This document shows positions 1 through 6,158 of a stretch of 7,929 nt of DNA, piece by piece. This stretch comes from Methylococcaceae bacterium. GTDB taxonomy: Bacteria; Pseudomonadota; Gammaproteobacteria; Methylococcales; Methylomonadaceae. The translations under genes and the position numbers were made by a program. The DNA is taken from positions 1 through 7,929 of the forward strand of contig CANNLO010000209.1 of assembly GCA_947505055.1 (NCBI GenBank), written 5' to 3'. The notes beneath the pieces were generated by a model. The model was not told the origin of the DNA, did not search any database, and saw only the letters and a program-made list of their open reading frames with translations. How positions within the stretch are numbered: position 1 is the first letter of the stretch; the number at the start of each line of letters is the position of its first letter.

Positions 1-180
1 AATGGCTCGGTTAAAACATTGGATCAGGCTGTCAACATGATGGCTAAACTACAATTGGGCAAGGACTTGAACAAAGAAGAAATTGCTGACATAGTAGCGT
101 TTTTAAATGGCTTAACCGGCGAGTTTCCTAAACAGAAAATGCCTGTTTTACCCGGAACACCAGTATCTACGTTTAATTAA
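1..180 (+). CDS. Di-haem cytochrome c peroxidase (MauG/CcpA family), C-terminal end only
   Basis: The reading frame is open from the first base and ends with TAA at 178-180, giving the last 59 residues of a protein that begins outside the window. The peptide starts NGSVKTLDQAVNMMAKLQLG and continues with LNKEEIADIVAFLNGLTGEFP. This matches the C-terminal helix region of bacterial di-haem cytochrome c peroxidases, where a 'HdGs..tL.eAv..Ma..QLg..l...e...i..FL..LTGe' pattern follows the second haem domain. Those enzymes are periplasmic and reduce hydrogen peroxide to water with electrons from small cytochromes or copper proteins. The CxxCH haem motifs would lie upstream and cannot be checked here, so catalytic type (peroxidase or MauG-like) is open. 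The gene ends just before a strong terminator and seems unconnected to the convergent unit that follows. Confidence 0.8.
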   Translation, partial: NGSVKTLDQAVNMMAKLQLGKDLNKEEIADIVAFLNGLTGEFPKQKMPVLPGTPVSTFN

Positions 181-186
181 GTAACA

Positions 187-226
187 CAAAAAGCCGCCCC
201 TATAAATTAGTTATGGGGGCGATTTT
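187..226. terminator. Bidirectional Rho-independent terminator between convergent genes
   Basis: CGCCCC at about 195-200 pairs with GGGGCG at about 216-221, and a weaker A/T stem continues towards the loop. On the plus strand the stem is followed by ATTTTAG. On the minus strand it is followed by CTTTTTGTG, a good T-tract. It sits between the stop of the peroxidase gene (180) and the stop of the minus-strand membrane protein gene (259), so it can serve both. A second short hairpin, TGGCGA/TCGCCA at 235-252 with a 6-base loop, lies between this terminator and the minus-strand stop codon. Confidence 0.75.
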
Positions 227-258
227 AGTGCCTATGGCGAATCAGCTCGCCACAGCAT

Positions 259-1575
259 TTATTCTGTTTTATAAATAGGCGTTGCTGAAATACGCTCATC
301 AATCTGTCTGGAAATCTCCTGGTAAATCGGGCTTTTTACCGATTCATAGCGCTGTTTAAACTCCGCTTCATTCATATGTTCGGGAAGATCTCTGGGGTCA
401 GGCATAAAATCGCTGTAATCTTTTATTTTCGCCATGGCTTTTTGCATTTTCCGTGCACTTTCCGGTGACGATGTCGCCATTTCTCCAAACCGTGTACCTG
501 CTTTATCGGCAGCAAGGTCGATAAAACTGAAGCCGCTACCGCCCTCCTGAGCATCACTTAATTCTTTTTCTTCACCGGCAATTTGGGCTGTTTGTTGATT
601 AACCGATGCTGTCAGCGCTGCCGAACCAATAAAATGTTGGGCCAGATCTGTACGCTTATATAAAAAAGCCGCGTATTGCTGACTTGTTGTCGCGTTAGAC
701 TGAGGTGTCAGAAGTTTTTGCGTTTCCTCTTTATTGACATAGTCATTAATCGTAGAGATAACATCACGATTTTCCTCAATGGCCGTCTCTAAGGTAGACC
801 GTTGGTAAGCCAGCTCAAACAAAGGTTGTAATAAATCCGCCAGCGACAAACGCCACTCAGGATCATGTTTAGCAATAATACTGGCTAGCTTGGCCTGATA
901 GATATTAAGCGTCGAATTGTCACCGGTATGCGTCAAAAAATTCCGCGCCTGAAGCAATATCTCTTTGTTGGTATAGTAAGTAATTGTCAGTATTTCGCCT
1001 TCGATTTTCACTTGCTTTAGCGGTCGGGTAGCGAGAATGAAATATTCATTTAATGAAGAATGTTGAATAATTTTGTCTATCACCATCGAGGCCAATTTTG
1101 CCGGCAACAATAAATTTCCGGCTTTAAATTTGGTTATAACAGGAAGTTCGCTATCATTGACATTACCTAATTTAAAACTGATATTTAAATACTTGCCCAC
1201 ACTGTTTTCAGGCAGTGACATCGTAACGAAGAATCTCAACTGGTTTTTATTGAATTCCAGGCGGGCTGCACTTTTACTATAGCGATTTAACAAATAATTG
1301 CTGGCAAGATTGAGATCGGCCTGATTTAACTCAATAACGCCAATTTCATCCGGCTTGGTTTTTGATCCTTCATGCAGAATTTTTTTTGCCCTGACCAGAT
1401 CCTCGCGGCTGGGTGACCAGCCTACTTCAAGCTCAGGTCGATCACCCACTCCAAAAAGAATCAGCAGCACAGTTATAATGATCAGTATCCCAAAACAGTA
1501 CAGCACCACACGCATTGCAATGTAAGGCAATTGGCGGAGACACCTTAGGAAACAGTTAGCAAATAAAGTTCTCAT
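259..1575 (-). CDS. Membrane-anchored protein of unknown function, encoded after ppx
   Basis: I do not recognise a named family for the whole protein (438 aa from this start). One hydrophobic segment near residues 22-42 follows a basic N-terminus, suggesting an inner-membrane anchor with a periplasmic body. The middle is beta-rich and helical without known motifs. Near the C-terminus the pattern H314-F, KELSD (337-341) and GSGFSFIDLAADKAG (346-360) resembles the 'HF...KE..D...G..fS..Dl.aD..G' core of YfiM/DUF2279-like envelope proteins; this is an unchecked resemblance. Start choice: the frame also opens at a TTG at 1593, overlapping the upstream ppx by 8 bases. I prefer the ATG at 1575, 10 bases after the ppx stop. 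Neither has a convincing Shine-Dalgarno, so translational coupling to ppx is likely. Confidence 0.7.
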   Translation of the reverse strand: MRTLFANCFLRCLRQLPYIAMRVVLYCFGILIIITVLLILFGVGDRPELEVGWSPSREDLVRAKKILHEGSKTKPDEIGVIELNQADLNLASNYLLNRYSKSAARLEFNKNQLRFFVTMSLPENSVGKYLNISFKLGNVNDSELPVITKFKAGNLLLPAKLASMVIDKIIQHSSLNEYFILATRPLKQVKIEGEILTITYYTNKEILLQARNFLTHTGDNSTLNIYQAKLASIIAKHDPEWRLSLADLLQPLFELAYQRSTLETAIEENRDVISTINDYVNKEETQKLLTPQSNATTSQQYAAFLYKRTDLAQHFIGSAALTASVNQQTAQIAGEEKELSDAQEGGSGFSFIDLAADKAGTRFGEMATSSPESARKMQKAMAKIKDYSDFMPDPRDLPEHMNEAEFKQRYESVKSPIYQEISRQIDERISATPIYKTE

Positions 1576-1585
1576 GAAGCTGGAA

Positions 1586-3085
1586 TCAGACAAATTCCAA
1601 TTTAAATCCTGCCGTTTTGAGATGTTCAGTTTCCTGGATTAAATCTGCATGAGTTAGGGGTGCCCGAGCTAACCAGTTATCCGGAAATTCCAGTGTTATT
1701 TTTGATTTTATTAGCTTTATTTTGAATAAAGGTAAAGCATATTCCTGACGATTGCGATGCAACAATACAGAGAGACGTAAAATAACAGTCAAATTAGGTG
1801 CATCTACATTCCAGGGAAATGGCAATTCATTGAACGCCGAACGGGAAAACTTTCGGCGATGCGCCTTCACAATGGTTGACAGTAAAATCTGATCCTGCCG
1901 CGAAAAGCCTGAAAAATCTCCATTTTCAATAATATAAGCACTGTGTTTATGATAATGACTGTGCGCTATGTCCTGACCGATTTCATGTAAATCGGCCGCC
2001 CAATTTAAAAACTGTTCGGCATGTTCCTGATTAGGGCCGAAATAACCTTCTTCCAATTGATTTAGTACGAAGTGAATGGTCTGTTTAATACGCGAAGCAT
2101 GCTCCGTATCAGTATGATAACGTTGTGCCAGGGCTTGTACCGTTGCAGAACGAATGTCGTGATCATATAAACGACCCAACAAATCATAAATGAGCCCTTC
2201 CCTCAAGGCGCCATCAGATACGGTCATCTGTTCGATACCCAAGCTTTTGAACGTGGCATAAATAATGGCCAAGCCACCCGGAAACACGGGGAGACGCTCA
2301 GGGTCCAAGTCTGAAAGGTTCAGCTCATCAACATGTGTGCACTGATTAATGTGAGCGACTAACAGCTCCAAACCTTCTCTGGTTATACCGTTATTACTCC
2401 AGTTTTTAGCTTTCAGAACTTTATCGATAGAACGTAAAGTGCCTGAAGCGCCAATAGCTTCATCCCAGTTTCTGCGATGAAACTGTTTCTGCAACGGTTC
2501 AAGCTGCTGTTCAGCAAACAGGGTTGCCTGAGTGAAAGCACTTTTGGATAGCTTGCCGTCTTTAAAAAAAGCGTTACTCACCAGTACACAACCCATAGGT
2601 GTGCTTTCTTTAACCTGAGGTGTATCACCTGAACCAATAATATATTCAGTGCTGCCACCGCCAATGTCCATAACCAGCCTTAAATTGGCCTTGCTGCCCA
2701 GACTGTGGGCAACGCCTTGATAGATTAAGCGGGCTTCTTCTATTCCGGAAATAATATGGATGGGATGATTAAGCGCTTTTTCGGCCTTATCTAAAAACTG
2801 TTGTGAGTTTTTGGCAATGCGCAAAGCACTGGTTCCGACTATACGGACACTTTCTGGTGGAAAATCACGTATTCTTTGTCCAAAGCGCTCCAGACAGCCT
2901 AAGGCTCTTTCCTGGGTTTTAGCGTCAAGGTGATTATGCTTGTCCAGACCGGATGCCAACCTTACCATTTCTTTAATACGATCCAGCGTTTGTAATTTTC
3001 CATTGGTTAAACTGCAAACTATCATGTGAAAACTATTTGAACCCAGATCCACAGCGGCAACGATTTCAGGCGGTTTTTTTAACAC
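1586..3085 (-). CDS. ppx: Ppx/GppA family exopolyphosphatase / pppGpp phosphatase
   Basis: This 499-aa protein has the usual length of the family (about 490-515). Visible motifs: the first phosphate-binding loop DLGSNSFHM (13-21), SGIEEARLIYQGV (113-125) with the catalytic glutamate at 116/117, the second phosphate loop DIGGGSTE (140-147), GASGT (212-216), SDGALREG (290-297), and a C-terminal HD-like helical domain with AADLHEIG (363-370) and HYHKHSAYII (377-386). These cytoplasmic enzymes release phosphate from polyphosphate chains and may hydrolyse pppGpp to ppGpp; sequence alone does not separate Ppx from GppA. The start is GTG at 3085-3083: an in-frame TAA lies two codons upstream and the next Met falls inside the phosphate loop, so GTG is the only sensible start. 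A weak GGAT lies 5 bases upstream. The unknown membrane protein gene follows immediately. Confidence 0.93.
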   Translation of the reverse strand: MLKKPPEIVAAVDLGSNSFHMIVCSLTNGKLQTLDRIKEMVRLASGLDKHNHLDAKTQERALGCLERFGQRIRDFPPESVRIVGTSALRIAKNSQQFLDKAEKALNHPIHIISGIEEARLIYQGVAHSLGSKANLRLVMDIGGGSTEYIIGSGDTPQVKESTPMGCVLVSNAFFKDGKLSKSAFTQATLFAEQQLEPLQKQFHRRNWDEAIGASGTLRSIDKVLKAKNWSNNGITREGLELLVAHINQCTHVDELNLSDLDPERLPVFPGGLAIIYATFKSLGIEQMTVSDGALREGLIYDLLGRLYDHDIRSATVQALAQRYHTDTEHASRIKQTIHFVLNQLEEGYFGPNQEHAEQFLNWAADLHEIGQDIAHSHYHKHSAYIIENGDFSGFSRQDQILLSTIVKAHRRKFSRSAFNELPFPWNVDAPNLTVILRLSVLLHRNRQEYALPLFKIKLIKSKITLEFPDNWLARAPLTHADLIQETEHLKTAGFKLEFV

Positions 3086-3114
3086 AAATTATCCGGTTTT
3101 GTTAATGTAATCAG

Positions 3115-3142
3115 TAAATATCAGATAAGGTTAAAGCTTCAA
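3115..3142 (-). promoter_or_regulatory. Possible sigma-70 promoter for the ppx unit
   Basis: On the minus strand TTGAAG (3142-3137) and TATTTA (3120-3115) are separated by 16 bases. The -35 matches the consensus at four of six bases, the -10 at only three. Transcription would begin near 3108, leaving a leader of about 23 bases before the GTG start. The -35 hexamer lies within the left 14-bp repeat array, so the repeats could affect promoter use. The match is weak and the region is AT-rich. Confidence 0.25.
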
Positions 3143-3236
3143 GGTTAAAGGTTCAAGGTGTTTTTTGCACATTATGCCTTTAATCTTGCACCTTGCGCTT
3201 TTAACCTTTAATCTTGCGCCTTTAATCTTGCACCTT
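3127..3236. repeat. Two facing arrays of a 14-bp repeat in a divergent intergenic region
   Basis: The left array runs AAGGTTAAAGCTTC (3127-3140), AAGGTTAAAGGTTC (3141-3154) and a partial AAGGTG (3155-3160). After a spacer of about 15 bases, the right array runs in the opposite orientation in exact 14-base steps: units at 3176-3189, 3190-3203 (degenerate), 3204-3217, 3218-3231 and a partial unit up to about 3236. Read on the minus strand its units are AAGATTAAAGGCGC-like, so both arms share a consensus near AAGRTTAAAGGYKC. The arms can therefore form an extended imperfect hairpin. The right arm ends only about five bases before the ABC ATPase start codon. It is not CRISPR: the units are too short and have no spacers. 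Confidence 0.8.
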
Positions 3237-3241
3237 AATGT

Positions 3242-4186
3242 ATGAATGCACTCTCTCTGCGTAATCTTAAAAAAATCTATAACAATGGTTTCGAAGCCTT
3301 AAAAGGCATCGATCTTGATGTGGAAGCCGGTGACTTTTTTGCCTTGCTCGGACCCAATGGTGCAGGCAAGTCAACGGCGATAGGTATTGTCAGTTCGCTG
3401 GTAAACTCTACCAGCGGCTCGGTCACTATCTTTGGCCATGACCTGAAACGGGAACAGGCCAAAGCCAAAAGCTGTATCGGCCTGGTTCCACAGGAGGTCA
3501 ATTTCAACCAGTTTGATACCGTCAAAAGCATCGTCCTGAATCAGGCCGGTTATTACGGCATGCCCCGCAAACTCGCCTTGCAACGAACCGAACATTGTCT
3601 CAAACAAATGGATTTGTGGGACAAGCGGGACACTATTTCCCGACGCCTGTCAGGCGGCATGAAGCGCCGGGTCATGATCGCCCGGGCCATGGTGCATGCT
3701 CCCAAACTACTGATTCTTGATGAGCCGACTGCCGGCGTCGATATCGAAATACGTCGCTCCATGTGGAAAATGATGCGGGAAGTCAATGAACAAGGCACCA
3801 CCATCATTTTAACTACACATTATCTGGAAGAAGCGGAGAGTCTGTGTCGCAACATTGCCATCATCAATAACGGCTTGATCGTTGAAAACACTGATATGAA
3901 AAGTTTGCTGGCAAGGCTGCATATTGAACATTTTGTAATGGATCTGGCTAATCCAATGACTCAAACACCTGTTATTGAAGGCTGCCAAATTGAACTTTTG
4001 ACCGACAAAAGCCTGAATGTCGCCGTACCAAAAGAACATGGACTTAACCGCTTATTTAGCCAGTTAAGCGCACAGAACATTCAAGTCATCAGCTTAAAAA
4101 ACAAGACCAATCGATTGGAACAGTTATTTATGGATTTAATAGACTCTAATCCTTCAGTTCTTCACTCTGGAGACAGACAATCATGA
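3242..4186 (+). CDS. yadG: ABC-type exporter ATPase, YadG-like
   Basis: This 314-aa nucleotide-binding subunit of an ABC-2 type exporter would power export by the membrane partner encoded next. Motifs: Walker A GPNGAGKST (37-45), Q-loop VPQE (82-85), signature LSGGMKR (136-142), Walker B LLILDEP (156-162) and H-loop TTHYLEE with His193. A C-terminal extension of about 90 residues follows. Phrases such as SSLVNSTSGSV, NQAGYYG, QMDLWDKR and TAGVDIEIRRSMW match E. coli YadG closely in wording and spacing. The substrate is unknown; related proteins are often labelled multidrug or daunorubicin-type exporters without proof. The ATG at 3242 fits the family's N-terminus, but no Shine-Dalgarno precedes it because the 14-bp array occupies that site. 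Its stop overlaps the permease start (ATGA, 4183-4186). Confidence 0.93.
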   Translation: MNALSLRNLKKIYNNGFEALKGIDLDVEAGDFFALLGPNGAGKSTAIGIVSSLVNSTSGSVTIFGHDLKREQAKAKSCIGLVPQEVNFNQFDTVKSIVLNQAGYYGMPRKLALQRTEHCLKQMDLWDKRDTISRRLSGGMKRRVMIARAMVHAPKLLILDEPTAGVDIEIRRSMWKMMREVNEQGTTIILTTHYLEEAESLCRNIAIINNGLIVENTDMKSLLARLHIEHFVMDLANPMTQTPVIEGCQIELLTDKSLNVAVPKEHGLNRLFSQLSAQNIQVISLKNKTNRLEQLFMDLIDSNPSVLHSGDRQS

Positions 4187-4947
4187 ATCGCTCCATTGCC
4201 TTTAAAACCATAATTATCAAAGAAATTTTCCGTTTCATCAGAATCTGGCCTCAAACTCTGCTACCGCCGGCGATTACTACCGCGCTGTATTTTTTGATTT
4301 TCGGCAAGTTGATAGGCGACCGGATAGGCACGATTGGCGGCGCCAGTTATATGGACTATATTGTACCCGGCATTATTTTAATGTCAGTGATAAGTCATTC
4401 CTACGCTAATGTCGTCTCTTCGTTTTACTCGACTAAATTTCAGCGCAATATAGAAGAAATATTGGTTGCCCCCATACCCAACTGGGTTATTTTGAGTGGT
4501 TATGTTAGCGGAGGTATAATTAGAGGCTTGCTGGTAGGTATCGTGGTCAGTTTCATATCCATGCTCTTTGCCGATATTGCCATTAAAAATATAACAATCA
4601 CCCTGTCCATTGCGTTACTGACCGCCACCGTATTTGCTTTAGCCGGCTTTATTAATGCGATATTGGCTGAAAGTTTTGACGATATTTCGATTATTCCGAA
4701 TTTTGTATTAACGCCCTTGAGCTATCTGGGTGGCGTATTTTATTCGACCGACATGTTGCCCAGCATCTGGCAAACTATCTCCATGGGAAATCCCATTCTA
4801 TATATGATCAATGCCTTTCGTTATGGCTTGATTGGTGTTACCGATGTTGATATTCAACTCACCTTTATAATTATCGGTGGCTTTATTGTGACCCTGACTT
4901 CGTTCAGCCTACTCCTATTACATAAAGGCATTGGCATTAAAAATTGA
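4183..4947 (+). CDS. yadH: ABC-2 type exporter permease, YadH-like
   Basis: This 254-aa inner-membrane protein has about six hydrophobic segments and is the partner of the preceding ATPase. Family landmarks seen: RIWPQTLLPPAITTALYFLIFG (19-41, split by the first membrane segment), SYMDYIVPGII (55-65), KFQRNIEEILVAPIP (85-99), FDDISIIPNFV (165-175), LTPLSYLGGVFY (177-188), NPILYM (203-208) and FRYG (212-215). These match E. coli YadH (about 256 aa) in order and spacing. The start codon overlaps the ATPase stop as ATGA, and GGAGA at 4169-4173 lies 9 bases upstream, so the permease has a proper ribosome site although the ATPase does not. No clear hairpin terminator follows the stop at 4947. Confidence 0.92.
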   Translation: MNRSIAFKTIIIKEIFRFIRIWPQTLLPPAITTALYFLIFGKLIGDRIGTIGGASYMDYIVPGIILMSVISHSYANVVSSFYSTKFQRNIEEILVAPIPNWVILSGYVSGGIIRGLLVGIVVSFISMLFADIAIKNITITLSIALLTATVFALAGFINAILAESFDDISIIPNFVLTPLSYLGGVFYSTDMLPSIWQTISMGNPILYMINAFRYGLIGVTDVDIQLTFIIIGGFIVTLTSFSLLLLHKGIGIKN

Positions 4948-5038
4948 AAAAAGGGGTAATGAGTTAAATTTGTAGCTTGCTGTATTATGTATTGATGACA
5001 TGCTATCAAGAAACCGTCTGCCCCGTGTGATTAGCCGA

Positions 5039-5185
5039 TTAGCTTTGTACATGATGAACAATACGATCTTTAAAATCAGCGGCAAAAATCTCCCGCATTT
5101 TGGGGCGTTGCGTAACAAAACAGACAGAGGAAGACGGGCGATAGCTGCGATCTTGCAGCGCCTCCGCCAGTTCCAGCAGGTTTAA
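5039..5185 (-). pseudogene. Fragment of a DGR-type reverse transcriptase
   Basis: The minus-strand translation from 5185 reads LNLLELAEALQDRSYRP, then SSSVCFVTQRPKM, then REIFAADFKDRIVHH, ending VQS and TAA at 5041-5039. The 'L.eAL..rsY.P..s.CFv..rPk.REIFAADFrDRiVHH' pattern is the N-terminal finger region found in reverse transcriptases of diversity-generating retroelements that act on DUF1566/Fib_succ_major C-type lectin targets. Group II intron RTs have a different wording here. Expected RT length is roughly 300-450 aa; only about 49 codons remain. The start and first 40 or so residues are missing, and everything after VHH, including the YxDD catalytic loop, is gone. The piece lies in the same frame as the template-like segment just upstream, separated by one TAA (5188-5186). 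It cannot encode an active enzyme. Confidence 0.7.
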
Positions 5186-5188
5186 TTA

Positions 5189-5296
5189 CTGCCGTGCTTC
5201 AAAGCGCAAGGCATTGTAGGTGTTCTGGTTGCCATTGTTGGTATTGAAGTTCCAAGCATTGCCAGAACCGGCCGAGTACTCTACATAATGGCCGAC
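5189..5296 (-). repeat. Probable DGR template repeat (or unmutated variable repeat)
   Basis: The minus strand reads GHYVEYSAGSG, NAWNFNTNNGNQN, TYNALRFEARQ and then TAA (5188-5186). Eight of 27 residues from GSGNAW onward are Asn, all coded AAC or AAT. Such runs of adenine-first codons are the hallmark of DGR template repeats, where adenines are miscopied to diversify a target. The text matches the common template wording 'Y.SStEYn.nnAWNfnfNNGNqNnnnK..' of Fib_succ_major/DUF1566 C-type lectin targets. It lies directly upstream of the RT fragment, as template repeats often do. Upstream in the same frame are stops, so no target gene is attached, which favours template over variable repeat. No second copy is visible in this window, so the target, if any, lies elsewhere. 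Confidence 0.65.
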
Positions 5297-5319
5297 TGCT
5301 GACAGTCCACTTCAACTAC

Positions 5320-5367
5320 TTAGGTCTTGATCAAAAGCCTGTAGACTTTGCCCATCGACTCCTCAAG
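5320..5367 (-). pseudogene. Possible tail of a DGR accessory (Avd-like) gene
   Basis: On the minus strand a short open stretch reads LEESMGKVYRLLIKT and ends with TAA at 5322-5320, just upstream of the template-like repeat. The pattern of an amphipathic helix ending '..GK.yR.LIK.' is reminiscent of the last helix of Avd/four-helix-bundle proteins that accompany DGRs, and the position (accessory gene, template, RT) is the usual order. Sixteen codons are too few for certainty. The upstream side is cut off by the REP-like hairpin at 5372-5390. Confidence 0.2.
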
Positions 5368-5370
5368 CCG

Positions 5371-5463
5371 GTCGGGGTTTGTAACCCCGATCGAAACGTT
5401 TAACAACATTCAGCACGGTATAAATCTGCGCTAAACGTGAGTAACGGGGTTGCAAACCCCGTC
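5371..5463. repeat. Pair of facing REP/BIME-like hairpins
   Basis: TCGGGGTT (5372-5379) pairs with AACCCCGA (5383-5390) around TGT. ACGGGGTT (5444-5451) pairs with AACCCCGT (5455-5462) around GCA. The similarity extends beyond the stems: left unit plus flank ends in AAACGTTTA (5395-5403), and the reverse complement of the right unit ends in TCACGTTTA (5432-5440), so the two are inverted copies of one unit of about 33 bp. Paired inverted units of this kind are typical of REP/BIME elements mobilised by RAYT (Y1) transposases; no transposase gene is present here. They are not followed by T-tracts, so they are not terminators. Confidence 0.7.
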
Positions 5464-5466
5464 ACG

Positions 5467-5815
5467 CCTCGTTCATGCCCCCTCTATGCCGGTTGCCGCC
5501 CCGCCCGTGTACCAGTTATCGTCGGAGCTTATCTCTGGTTAAGGCTAGAAACCAGATTTTGACAACATCATATACATTTCGACACCTCATCAAGGGCTCA
5601 CTTGCGTTCATCTCCCCAATACTCACCTGACGGCTTGTAGCCGCCTTTTCCTCTATCGCTCACGACCTGTACTTTTAACACAGGCCGCATAGAATGGTTT
5701 GATTCCAGCTTCTGGTCGCCGAAATCGAGAGACCTAGTCTCATCTTTAATACAGCATGAAAGGCTTAACCTTAAACTGTCCCGCCTTAAGTTGGTAGCCG
5801 GTATTTACACAGATC
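5467..5815 (-). ncRNA. Structured RNA segment, possibly the 5' part of a degraded group II intron
   Basis: No reading frame is maintained, but minus-strand text is rich in stems: GGCGGCT/AGCCGTC (5645-5639 with 5635-5629, loop ACA) and GGCCTGT/ACAGGTC (5686-5680 with 5670-5664), each with one G-U pair. A phrase GAGCGATAGAGGAAA, followed by GGTGAGTATTGGGGAGATG and GAACGCAAGTGA, and later GGTGTCGAAATG, resembles domain I of bacterial group IIB introns such as Ll.LtrB, which I recall having CGATAGAGGAAAG at a comparable place. A GTGTAAAT at 5811 could be a decayed GUGYG 5' end. No domain V hairpin and no intron-encoded protein is found downstream, so if it is an intron only its 5' region survives. 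Another kind of structured RNA remains possible. Confidence 0.4.
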
Positions 5816-5829
5816 GTGATCCCGGCATG

Positions 5830-6150
5830 GATTTTATTAGTCTTTATGCTTTCCGCCTTTAAATTTCAAATTTGTGACAGATTTGGCAGTCGCATGTCAG
5901 GTGCCTGTCAAATGTTAGATAAATATTTTACCGTATTTTAGTTAAATTGATCGCTTGCCCATAAGACTTGCAAGCCCCGTCGTACGAGCATTGTTGTCTT
6001 GCAGGCAATGATATATAGAGTGATTTAAGCCGACCATAAGGGTTAAAAAAGTTGAGTGTCAGCTGTCAGGGGCTAAAAACGGGCGGCTACCAGAAATACC
6101 TTCAGCAATGCTTCATAACTAGCCGCTTGGTAGGCGATAGACCCTGCAAG
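5830..6150. other. Non-coding stretch with short repeated motifs, no gene seen
   Basis: I see no supportable gene here; short frames have no family features. TGTCAG or TGTCA occurs at 5895-5900, 5906-5910, 6057-6062 and 6064-6069, and the complementary TGACAG at about 5875-5880. GCTTGC (5953-5958) and GCAAGC (5970-5975) form an inverted repeat. Because the stretch lies upstream of a sigma-54-type promoter, these could be enhancer-binding sites for its activator, but no known activator consensus is matched. Confidence 0.3.
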
Positions 6151-6158
6151 GTAGTTTT

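Noticed and set aside
1073..1282. Plus-strand 69-codon frame
   Set aside because: It lies inside the minus-strand membrane protein gene and shows no family features.
3127..3240. CRISPR array
   Set aside because: The 14-bp units are contiguous, without unique spacers, and the two arms face each other.
3277..4039. Several minus-strand open frames inside the ABC ATPase gene (3277-3531, 3371-3607, 3553-3807, 3809-4039)
   Set aside because: They lie wholly within a gene with complete, well-ordered family motifs, and their translations show no domain or start signals.
4918..5185. Small frames at 4918-5118 (minus) and 5000-5185 (plus)
   Set aside because: The minus frame is out of register with the recognisable RT fragment, and the plus frame is the antisense of that fragment; neither has a credible product.
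5039..5185. Group II intron maturase as the source of the RT piece
   Set aside because: The REIFAADFKDRIVHH wording fits DGR-type RTs rather than intron maturases, and an Asn-rich template-like repeat lies directly upstream.
5372..5462. Rho-independent terminators at the two GC-rich hairpins
   Set aside because: Neither hairpin is followed by a T-tract on either strand, and no intact gene ends next to them.
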